A program made the position numbers and the translations under genes. DNA of 6,192 bases from an uncultured Lachnospiraceae bacterium. GTDB lineage: Bacteria > Bacillota_A > Clostridia > Lachnospirales > Lachnospiraceae. Position 1 is the first letter of the stretch. Each line of letters begins with the position of its first letter. Shown piece by piece: positions 1-4,930 of the stretch. The stretch lies in contig CAMOFS010000110.1 in the NCBI GenBank assembly GCA_946613735.1, forward strand, positions 1-6,192. Reading direction: 5' to 3'. The notes beneath the pieces were generated by a model. It had not been told where the DNA came from. It saw nothing but the letters and a program-made list of their open reading frames with translations, and did no database searches.

Positions 1-89
1 ATAAGCTTGGCCTCGTCGGCGTATTTGTGTTCAAAAAATCGCATCTGCTCCAGGCGCTCGCGCTCAGCCTGCAGTTTTTCCTCAGTCAT
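1..89 (-). CDS. rnhB: Probable ribonuclease HII, N-terminal fragment cut by window edge
   Basis: Only the first 29 codons are visible, starting at the ATG complementary to 87-89 and running off the window. The peptide begins MTEEKLQAERERLEQMRFF, followed by a charged stretch ending DEAKL. A GAGG ribosome binding site (97-100) lies 7 nt upstream of the ATG. Ribonuclease HII cleaves the RNA strand of RNA/DNA hybrids and misincorporated ribonucleotides in the cytoplasm. In Firmicutes many RnhB proteins carry a short charged helix with an ERERLE-type sequence before the GIDEVGRGPLAGP catalytic core, and rnhB usually follows rbgA/ylqF. Both the peptide style and the position after rbgA-lepB fit. 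The catalytic core is outside the window, so the call rests on synteny and the N-terminal helix. The 96-nt gap from lepB1 is almost filled by a repeat element. Confidence 0.68.
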   Translation of the reverse strand, partial: MTEEKLQAERERLEQMRFFEHKYADEAKL

Positions 90-102
90 AATCTATCCTC
101 TT

Positions 103-184
103 AAAGATTCTTCGCTTCGCTCAGAATGACAAAAATGCTCAGGATGCCCCATTGTCATTCTGAGGGCGTAGCCCGAAGAATCTT
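103..184. repeat. Palindromic intergenic repeat, locus A (two inverted units)
   Basis: Two copies of the same unit face each other. The left unit (103-131) reads AAAGATTCTTCG-CTTCG-CTCAGAATGACA. The right unit (153-184) is the reverse complement of AAGATTCTTCG, a GGCTACGCC insert, and CTCAGAATGACA. The 21-nt spacer contains a truncated piece, CTCAGGATG (138-146), that looks like the remnant of a third unit. In transcripts from the minus strand the pair could form one long stem, or two small ones, between lepB1 and rnhB. The unit begins one base past the lepB1 stop codon and ends just before the rnhB ribosome binding site. No transposase is encoded nearby, so the element resembles a REP/MITE-type non-autonomous repeat. 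Confidence 0.88.
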
Positions 185-185
185 C

Positions 186-803
186 TTACCTTGCATGCTC
201 CCCATAGTAATCGTGGTCGAGTACGCAGATCTCATTGAAGGGGTAGATGCGCACCCAGGCGCGGCCCACTATGTCATCACGCTTGATGTTGCCCACGTCA
301 TTGAAGCGGCTGTCCTCACTTCCGTTCCTGTTGTCACCCATGACAAAGTACTCATCATCTCCGAGAGTGATGGGCTCTGCTGCCCGGCCGGGGTTCATGA
401 TGGTGGCCAGACCGTATTTTTCCTCCAAAAGCTCGCCATTTATGAAGATGTTGCCCTCAGCATCTATATACACCGTCTCTCCGGGGAGACCTATGATACG
501 CTTGATGTAATAGGTGGGCTTGGTAGCGTACTTGTAAGGGAAGATAATGATGTCAAATCTCTCGGGATCATTGAAACGGTAGGATATCTTTTCCACGATG
601 AGATTGTCACCGTCGGAAAGGGTGTCCTCCATGGATGATCCGGAGACCATGGTACGCTGTCCCACAAAATGCAGGATCAAAAAAGTGATGACGAATATTA
701 CCAGGATATAGGTCACCAGCTGGATGATCTCATTTATAAGGGAGGGTTTTTGCTCCTGATCCTCCGGCATGATGGCTTCTTTGGTGTTCATTTCCTTGTC
801 CAT
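186..803 (-). CDS. lepB: Type I signal peptidase (SipS/LepB family), second copy
   Basis: This 205-aa membrane serine protease removes signal peptides from exported proteins at the outer face of the cytoplasmic membrane. A charged N-terminus of about 23 residues precedes one membrane segment (about 26-47). The Ser box SGSSMEDTL puts the nucleophile at Ser57, the Lys box YYIKRIIGLPGE puts the general base at Lys101, and the C-terminal box GDNRNGSEDSR spans 156-166. The usual Pro of SMxPTL is Asp here (SMEDTL), a modest deviation. The length is typical of Gram-positive enzymes with one membrane anchor. The ATG at 801-803 has an AAGGAG site 6-7 nt upstream, and the gene starts 22 nt after the rbgA stop, so it is probably co-transcribed with rbgA. 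It is a paralogue of the signal peptidase on the other side of rbgA. Its TAA stop is separated by one base from the locus A repeat. Confidence 0.95.
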   Translation of the reverse strand: MDKEMNTKEAIMPEDQEQKPSLINEIIQLVTYILVIFVITFLILHFVGQRTMVSGSSMEDTLSDGDNLIVEKISYRFNDPERFDIIIFPYKYATKPTYYIKRIIGLPGETVYIDAEGNIFINGELLEEKYGLATIMNPGRAAEPITLGDDEYFVMGDNRNGSEDSRFNDVGNIKRDDIVGRAWVRIYPFNEICVLDHDYYGEHAR

Positions 804-825
804 TTTATTCTCCTTTTAAAGATTC

Positions 826-1665
826 TTACGGGCGCTCCAGTGAGAGTCTGCCCATCCTTCCATTTTTAATATCATCCAGTATCAGTCTGGCGGCCCTGGA
901 GTAATCCGCCTCGCCGCCGGCCCTTATAATGTGTCTCTTTTCTGCCACATCATAGATCATGGCCACCCCGTCATCCGATTCCGTGATGCCGTAATGCTCT
1001 GAGAGCATCCCGGGGTACCTGTCCGCCAAAACCTTAGTCATCTCAAGGGCCAGCTCGTCATTGTCAAAAACCTCGGTTCTGATGGCACCCAGTGCCGCCA
1101 GGTACTGGCCCACCCTCCTGTCCTCGAACTTGGGCCAGAGTATGCCGGGTGTATCCAAAAGCTCCAGATCCTTTTTTAACCTGATCCACTGCTTGCCCTT
1201 TGTCACTCCCGGGGTGTTGCCTGTCTTGGTGGCGGCATGCCCCGCATAGGAATTGATAAAAGAGCTCTTGCCGATATTGGGGATACCCACCACCATGGCT
1301 CTGATGGGGCGGTTTTTGATCCCGCGCTTTTTATTGCGTTTGCGTTTTTCCTTACATGCCTCCTCCACGGCAGCATCCACGCGCTTTACGTCGCTTTTTT
1401 TACGGGCATCCAAGGCCAGCGCCACCATGCCCTTTTCCCTGAAATACGAAAGCCACTCCTCAGTTATCTTATCGTCACTTAAGTCCCTCTTGTTGAGAAG
1501 CAAAAGCCTGGCCTTGCCCGCACCCAGGTTGTCGATCTCGGGGTTGCGGCTGGCAAGGGGGATCCTGGCATCCAAAAGCTCGATGATCAGGTCGATGACC
1601 TTGATATCCTCCTTCATCTGCCGAATGGCCTTTGTCATATGTCCGGGGTACCACTGTATCTCCAT
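826..1665 (-). CDS. rbgA: Ribosome biogenesis GTPase RbgA (YlqF)
   Basis: This 279-aa circularly permuted GTPase acts in late assembly of the 50S ribosomal subunit in the cytoplasm. The permuted motif order is visible: G4 NKRD (58-61) comes first, then G1 GIPNIGKSS (127-135), a G2 Thr within GNTPGVTK (149-156), and G3 DTPG (171-174). The N-terminal WYPGHMTKA signature (5-13) is characteristic of RbgA, and the C-terminal part (about 195-279) matches the family's RNA-binding helical domain. The length is close to that of the Bacillus subtilis protein. Its ATG overlaps the lepB2 stop in a TGATG arrangement, which suggests translational coupling. No strong Shine-Dalgarno site lies at the usual distance; an AGGAT is about 12-16 nt upstream inside lepB2. 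The position downstream of rplS fits its 50S role. The last bases and stop resemble the end of a repeat unit (818-833). Confidence 0.96.
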   Translation of the reverse strand: MEIQWYPGHMTKAIRQMKEDIKVIDLIIELLDARIPLASRNPEIDNLGAGKARLLLLNKRDLSDDKITEEWLSYFREKGMVALALDARKKSDVKRVDAAVEEACKEKRKRNKKRGIKNRPIRAMVVGIPNIGKSSFINSYAGHAATKTGNTPGVTKGKQWIRLKKDLELLDTPGILWPKFEDRRVGQYLAALGAIRTEVFDNDELALEMTKVLADRYPGMLSEHYGITESDDGVAMIYDVAEKRHIIRAGGEADYSRAARLILDDIKNGRMGRLSLERP

Positions 1666-2258
1666 CAGTACACCAATCCTATCCTGTTTTTACCCACCAT
1701 GAACCAGGCGGACCCCATAATGTCCTCCCGGTGGATATTACCTATGGTCTCATACCGGCTGTCCTCGGAGTTGTTGCGGTTATCGCCCATGACAAAATAC
1801 TCATCATCCTCCAGGGTGATCTCCGAGGCAGCGAGCCCGGCTTCCACTATGCTCTCCGTATCTGCCTTGTCATGAAAGGCCTCGCCATTTACATAGATCC
1901 GCCCGTTTTTCACCTGAACCGTATCCCCCGGTGTGCCCACGATACGCTTGATACTGTACTGGGCGCTGAGGTTGTTGGGAGGCAAAAACACCACCACATC
2001 ATTGGTATTGGGGGGCATCACCCGGATAAAAAGCCTGTTCATCAAAACCACATCACCGGATGATAAGGTAGGCTCCATGGACTCTCCCGGCACGGTAAAC
2101 CGGATGCCAAAGGCCTCCACCACACCAAATGCCAAAAGCACCACAAGGGCAATCTCCAGAAAAAGAATGACTATGGGCCTTAGGCTGGAGATCTCAAAAT
2201 GCATCCGCTTGCGGTTGAAATCAAGGCTGTTTTTTCTATTCTTCGCAAATATACTCAT
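1665..2258 (-). CDS. lepB: Type I signal peptidase (SipS/LepB family), first copy
   Basis: This is a membrane-anchored signal peptidase of 197 aa when started at the ATG at 2256-2258 (MSIFAKNRKN). A basic N-terminal segment precedes one membrane helix (about 28-51). The Ser box PGESMEPTL gives Ser60 as nucleophile, YSIKRIVGTPGD gives Lys104 as general base, and GDNRNNSEDSR lies at 158-168, so all catalytic boxes are intact. The start is uncertain. A GTG at 2292-2294 opens the same frame 12 codons earlier and has AGGGG 9 nt upstream, but that region is the terminator hairpin of rplS, so the ATG is preferred even though it lacks a clear ribosome binding site. Upstream of the ATG, TTGTGG-17 nt-TATTAT resembles a promoter that would give an almost leaderless message; this is speculative. 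The gene ends in a one-base overlap with rbgA. Confidence 0.92.
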   Translation of the reverse strand: MSIFAKNRKNSLDFNRKRMHFEISSLRPIVILFLEIALVVLLAFGVVEAFGIRFTVPGESMEPTLSSGDVVLMNRLFIRVMPPNTNDVVVFLPPNNLSAQYSIKRIVGTPGDTVQVKNGRIYVNGEAFHDKADTESIVEAGLAASEITLEDDEYFVMGDNRNNSEDSRYETIGNIHREDIMGSAWFMVGKNRIGLVY

Positions 2259-2273
2259 AACCAATATATAATA

Positions 2274-2308
2274 ACAAAAAACAGGGGCTTCCACAAGTGA
2301 AAGCCCCT
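2274..2308 (-). terminator. Intrinsic terminator after rplS
   Basis: On the minus strand an 8-bp perfect stem (AGGGGCTT at 2308-2301 pairing with AAGCCCCT at 2290-2283) closes a 10-nt loop and is followed by GTTTTTTGTTAT. A G/C-rich stem with a U-rich tract is the classic Rho-independent layout. It begins 24 bases past the rplS stop and would end or attenuate the ribosomal-protein transcript before lepB2. The GTG alternative start of lepB2 lies in the loop, with its candidate ribosome binding site in the 5' arm. Confidence 0.88.
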
Positions 2309-2332
2309 AAAAAGTCATCTGAAATGTCGGTA

Positions 2333-2686
2333 TTACTTGATAGCCTCTTTGACCTTGGCACGCTTACCAACACGGCCACGCAGATAGTTAAGCTTAGCTC
2401 TGCGAACCTTACCATGACGGACAACCTCGATCTTCTCAACGATGGGGCTGTGCATGGGCCATGTCTTCTCAACGCCTACGCCGCTACTGAACTTACGAAC
2501 TGTAAAGGTAGCTCTGTTGCTGCCGCCCTGGATCTTGAGTACTGTACCCTCGAAAACCTGGATCCTCTCGCGGTTACCCTCTTTGATCTTAGCGTGAACC
2601 TTGACGGTATCACCTACGTTAAACTCAGGGAGGCTCTCCTTGAGCTCAGCATTTTCAATGTTTTTGATCACTTCCTGTGCGTTCAT
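2333..2686 (-). CDS. rplS: 50S ribosomal protein L19
   Basis: This 117-aa protein lies at the 30S-50S interface of the ribosome. The sequence shows typical L19 features: an N-terminal helix ([16 protein letters not shown]), the [29 protein letters not shown] core (about 23-51), [31 protein letters not shown] (about 52-82), and a basic C-terminus with [11 protein letters not shown]. The ATG at 2684-2686 is chosen because GGAGG (2695-2699) sits 8 nt upstream and the family starts here. An in-frame GTG further upstream (2729-2731) would add 15 unrelated residues and lacks support. A promoter and a leader of about 80 nt lie upstream and a terminator follows, so rplS probably forms its own main transcript, with read-through to lepB2-rbgA possible. 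Confidence 0.97.
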   Translation of the reverse strand: MNAQEVIKNIENAELKESLPEFNVGDTVKVHAKIKEGNRERIQVFEGTVLKIQGGSNRATFTVRKFSSGVGVEKTWPMHSPIVEKIEVVRHGKVRRAKLNYLRGRVGKRAKVKEAIK

Positions 2687-2767
2687 CTTAATAACCTCCG
2701 TTAAACTTGAATTAGATGTTCTTAAACGCACCTGCGCCAGAGGACCATCTTCCTTTTCGTTTGCAAC
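2687..2767 (-). promoter_or_regulatory. rplS: rplS 5' leader with possible structured regulatory RNA
   Basis: About 80 nt separate the predicted transcription start from the rplS ATG, more than is needed for the GGAGG site at 2695-2699. In the transcript, AAACG (2762-2758) can pair with CGUUU (2728-2724), and AGAUG (2750-2746) can pair with CAUCU (2718-2714). The two stems interlock in the order of an H-type pseudoknot. A small CUG-GCG-CAG hairpin lies between. L19 leader RNAs that autoregulate rplS are known in Firmicutes. Whether this leader belongs to that family cannot be decided by eye, because the stems are short. Confidence 0.32.
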
Positions 2768-2773
2768 TTGTGT

Positions 2774-2802
2774 ATATTACCACGTATCTGTATAAAATGC
2801 AA
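2774..2802 (-). promoter_or_regulatory. Sigma-A-type promoter of rplS
   Basis: On the minus strand TTGCAT (2802-2797) and TAATAT (2779-2774) are separated by exactly 17 nt. This gives good -35 and -10 boxes in an AT-rich stretch with runs of A/T upstream. Transcription would start near 2767. The promoter begins only a few bases after the stop codon of the upstream hydrolase gene, so it separates the housekeeping cluster from the accessory cluster. Confidence 0.75.
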
Positions 2803-2808
2803 GTATAA

Positions 2809-4008
2809 TTATAATAATTCCATCCCAACATCATAAAGATTGCCGTTTACCGAGTCAAAAAGCCAGTCTGACATGGTGACGCCCTCCGAACCCGGGATGA
2901 AAAAGTGGGGCGAACGCACCGCTGTATGAATGGTGCCTCCCCTTCCAAAGATGGCCGGCATCCTGAAGTCATAGAAGTAAAAGTACATCCTCTCATCAAA
3001 GGATGACATGCGCTCATACATGGTTTTAAGGCTTTTTGCATACTCGGCCTGGGTGGCCTCATCCGTAAAGTACTCTCCGCTTCTCTCCTCATTGATAAAG
3101 GCGGAAAGGAGATAATCGTGGGTGGAGGAGGCATACAGGTACCTGCACCTTGTGCCGAAGGCTTTTGTCATATGCTCATACCAGTCGGCAGTGATGTTTG
3201 AGGTGTGGATGGGTGCGTATATCTTCTCCGGCGCATTCCACATATCCTTAATGGTAGCCTTCCAGCCTTCCCGAAGCAGCAACGCACTGTCGGAAAAAAG
3301 GGTGATCTCCGGGACATCCGGGTAGTAGTTTTCTATCACCTCAGGTGAAAGGGCCGGTGTGGCAAAGGCCCCGGCTGAGTCTCCCGCTATAAGAAGACGC
3401 TTCGGTTCCGGGAAGAGGCTTTTTATGCGTTCCATGGAAAGCATAAAATTATCATGCCCAACAAAATGCAGGGTCTGCGGCTTACCCTCGTCATCGGTGT
3501 ATAAAAAAACATTGCTCCCCAGATGGAAGTCACCAGTGGCGTAGGTTATCACCGCAAAATCCCAGTCATAAAAGGGATTGAAATCCCTGGTCTCCGTGAT
3601 ACCCACATTGATGTTCATTATCTGGGTAAAGGGGCGCAGGTTGTTCCAGTAGTAGTTGGGCTGCCAGGCCGCTACTCTTCCGCCGGTCACCGGAAGGGAG
3701 GCCATTTTTTCGTTCCAGGCCACTCCTCCACCGGAGAAAAAGAGGCAGAGATTGTCCGTGTTGCCCTTTTTTATGTAAATATGAAAGCCGGAGCCGTCGC
3801 CCGCCATGCCGTCCTCTATGGGAACCCTGTACCAGATGTCCTGGTAGGGCTCGCCCTCAAGGACCGGGGCCGCCAGCCTGCCTCCGTCTATGCGGTTGCC
3901 CACGGACTGCTCGATGAAATCGCCTGCGGTGGTGGCAAGCTCCGTGGCCCGTTCTGCTATGAGCTCCTTCGCGGCAGCTGCTTTTTCCTTGATGCTATCT
4001 ATATCCAT
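2809..4008 (-). CDS. Serine hydrolase resembling pectin acetylesterase/Notum family, alpha/beta fold
   Basis: The 399-aa protein has the landmarks of an alpha/beta hydrolase close to the pectin acetylesterase/Notum group. A FFSGGGVAWNE strand-loop (90-100) could form the oxyanion hole, NPFYDWDFAVITYATGD (144-160) resembles the family's conserved block, and LLIAGDSAGAF (205-215) carries the nucleophile elbow with Ser211. Asp298 in STHDYLLSAF, and His361 or His368 near GGTIHTAVRSPHFF, are candidates for the rest of the triad. Residues 1-35 form a long Ala/Glu/Lys-rich amphipathic helix with no signal peptide, so the protein is probably cytoplasmic or bound to the inner membrane face, unlike secreted pectin esterases. 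The substrate is unknown; cleavage of an ester-linked acyl group is the reasonable inference. The ATG at 4006-4008 has only a weak GGTG site. The gene is last in the acyltransferase/membrane-protein series and has no clear terminator before the rplS promoter. Confidence 0.72.
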   Translation of the reverse strand: MDIDSIKEKAAAAKELIAERATELATTAGDFIEQSVGNRIDGGRLAAPVLEGEPYQDIWYRVPIEDGMAGDGSGFHIYIKKGNTDNLCLFFSGGGVAWNEKMASLPVTGGRVAAWQPNYYWNNLRPFTQIMNINVGITETRDFNPFYDWDFAVITYATGDFHLGSNVFLYTDDEGKPQTLHFVGHDNFMLSMERIKSLFPEPKRLLIAGDSAGAFATPALSPEVIENYYPDVPEITLFSDSALLLREGWKATIKDMWNAPEKIYAPIHTSNITADWYEHMTKAFGTRCRYLYASSTHDYLLSAFINEERSGEYFTDEATQAEYAKSLKTMYERMSSFDERMYFYFYDFRMPAIFGRGGTIHTAVRSPHFFIPGSEGVTMSDWLFDSVNGNLYDVGMELL

Positions 4009-4020
4009 ATGATCACCACA

Positions 4021-4118
4021 AAAGATTCTTCGTCACTGCGTTCCTCAGAATGACAGTGCTCCTGAACTCTTCCTCCTGTCATCCTGAGCGAAGCCCGAAG
4101 GGCGTAGTCGAAGGATCT
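4021..4118. repeat. Palindromic intergenic repeat, locus B (two inverted units)
   Basis: The left unit (4021-4055) has AAAGATTCTTCG, a TCACTGCGTTC insert, and CTCAGAATGACA-type ends. The right unit (4077-4118), read on the minus strand, has AGATCCTTCG, a longer insert containing GCCCTTCGGGC (itself a small hairpin), and CTCAGGATGACA. The units have different stem sequences (ATTC/GAAT against ATCC/GGAT), each matched within its own unit. The locus fills the gap between the hydrolase and the DUF6320-like gene, and its right edge shares bases with the TAG stop of the latter. Confidence 0.87.
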
Positions 4119-4779
4119 AAATATTAAGGTACTTCGCCGAAGCGGTCTTTAAGTCGTTGAATCTGAAGATTATCACAAAGGCCGAAATAGCCAGCATCAG
4201 CGCGATGCTTAGGGCTGCGGGCCAGGGGTTGGGGTTCATCCCCTTGTAGATGGGAATGGCCATGATCACAAGTGCCATGATCACATCAAAAACCACATAA
4301 AGCATGATATCCCGTAACATCAGACCTGCTATTCGGGCGATCACAAGGGTGGTGATCATCAGGGCTATGAATAAAAATGGCGTCACCCACACCATACTCC
4401 ATCCGTAGCCGCCAAACCTGTAATCCACGTAGTTTAGGGCTGCCAGCACCACATAGGACTCCACGGTAATGAGCTTAATGAGATTGCCCTTGAAGTAGAG
4501 GGCCACCCTCAGATCCGCCAGGGCAAAAACTATCACTATCATAGCAATCTCTATGCCGGGGATCCAGCCACCGTTCAGAAAACATATCATCCCCAGACCT
4601 ATCTCAGCCAGTACTGCCAGAAACAGTGCAATGCGAAAGACCGCGTCGGTGGTCAGTGGCAGGCGCTTTATCACAGGGAAGGCCGGGTCCTCAGGCTCAC
4701 CGGAGAGCCTGCCCTGGCACAGGGGGCAGCATTTTTTGTTGCCGCGGATGGTTATCTTACATTTTTTACATTCTTGCAT
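4117..4779 (-). CDS. Zinc-ribbon multi-pass membrane protein (DUF6320-like)
   Basis: The 220-aa protein begins with a short zinc ribbon: CKKC (Cys4, Cys7) and CPLC (Cys18, Cys21), with an extra Cys17, likely binding one metal ion. A Pro-rich linker follows (about 28-43), then about six hydrophobic segments (roughly 47-67, 75-95, 104-120, 128-150, 157-178, 187-207) and a short tail. This layout matches my recollection of DUF6320 proteins of Firmicutes, which have no assigned function and occur beside acyltransferase/alpha-beta hydrolase genes; the family name is recalled, not searched. The N-terminus is probably cytoplasmic. The ATG at 4777-4779 has GAGG 7 nt upstream. The gene lies between the acyltransferase and the hydrolase, with repeat elements on both sides. 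Its TAG stop overlaps the edge of the locus B repeat, so the last residues may have changed when the repeat arrived. Confidence 0.8.
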   Translation of the reverse strand: MQECKKCKITIRGNKKCCPLCQGRLSGEPEDPAFPVIKRLPLTTDAVFRIALFLAVLAEIGLGMICFLNGGWIPGIEIAMIVIVFALADLRVALYFKGNLIKLITVESYVVLAALNYVDYRFGGYGWSMVWVTPFLFIALMITTLVIARIAGLMLRDIMLYVVFDVIMALVIMAIPIYKGMNPNPWPAALSIALMLAISAFVIIFRFNDLKTASAKYLNI

Positions 4780-4795
4780 GGTATTACCTCGTTAT

Positions 4796-4930
4796 AAAGA
4801 TCCTTCGCTTCGCTCAGGATGACAAGGGGGACAGGATCCTTCGCTGCGTTCAGGATGACAGTGGACTCAGGATGACAAGGGGGACAAAGCGTTGCTGTCA
4901 TTCTGAGGAACGCAGTGACGAAGAATCTTT
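4796..4930. repeat. Composite palindromic repeat, locus C (three direct units, one partial, plus one inverted)
   Basis: Unit 1 (4796-4824) and unit 2 (4834-4860) are direct copies with ATCC/GGAT stems. A partial third unit (CTCAGGATGACA, 4866-4877) follows. An inverted unit (4896-4930) with ATTC/GAAT stems closes the locus. The spacer AGGGGGACA occurs after unit 1 and again after the partial unit. The locus occupies the whole gap between the acyltransferase and the DUF6320-like gene, and its inverted unit is translated as the end of the acyltransferase. Stacked hairpins in the transcript could affect 3'-end stability or read-through. Confidence 0.9.
4813..4886. repeat. 21-bp perfect direct repeat inside locus C
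   Basis: Bases 4813-4833 and 4866-4886 are identical over 21 positions and lie 53 bases apart. Each holds the 3' half of a repeat unit (CTCAGGATGACA) plus the spacer AGGGGGACA. This points to local tandem duplication, or slippage with partial deletion, of a unit-plus-spacer module. Confidence 0.9.

Larger units (their letters stand above)
4021..4930. repeat. Perfect 36-bp inverted repeat flanking the DUF6320-like gene
   Basis: Bases 4021-4056 and the reverse complement of 4895-4930 are identical over 36 positions, including the variable insert TCACTGCGTTC that differs in every other unit of the window. Identity stops abruptly at both ends. The two arms belong to locus B and locus C and enclose 838 bases, including the whole 220-aa membrane protein gene. 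Such arms could support inversion of that gene by homologous recombination, or may simply reflect recent copying of the same unit to both sites. Confidence 0.9.

Noticed and set aside
126..638. Plus-strand open frame of 170 codons over lepB1
   Set aside because: It is antisense to a gene with intact catalytic boxes, starts inside the repeat, has no ribosome binding site and shows no recognisable protein features.
2687..2731. Upstream GTG extension of rplS (15 extra residues)
   Set aside because: L19 proteins start at the MNAQEVI-type helix, the GGAGG site fits the internal ATG, and the extension reads through the leader without its own ribosome binding site.
3523..4053. Plus-strand open frame of 176 codons ending in the KDSSSLRSSE peptide
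   Set aside because: It is antisense to the hydrolase. The ending shared with the acyltransferase arises because both run into the same repeat unit, not because of protein homology.
4796..4930. Repeat array considered as a CRISPR array
   Set aside because: Units are palindromic, occur in both orientations, differ in their inserts, lack uniform spacers of about 30 bases, and no cas gene is present.
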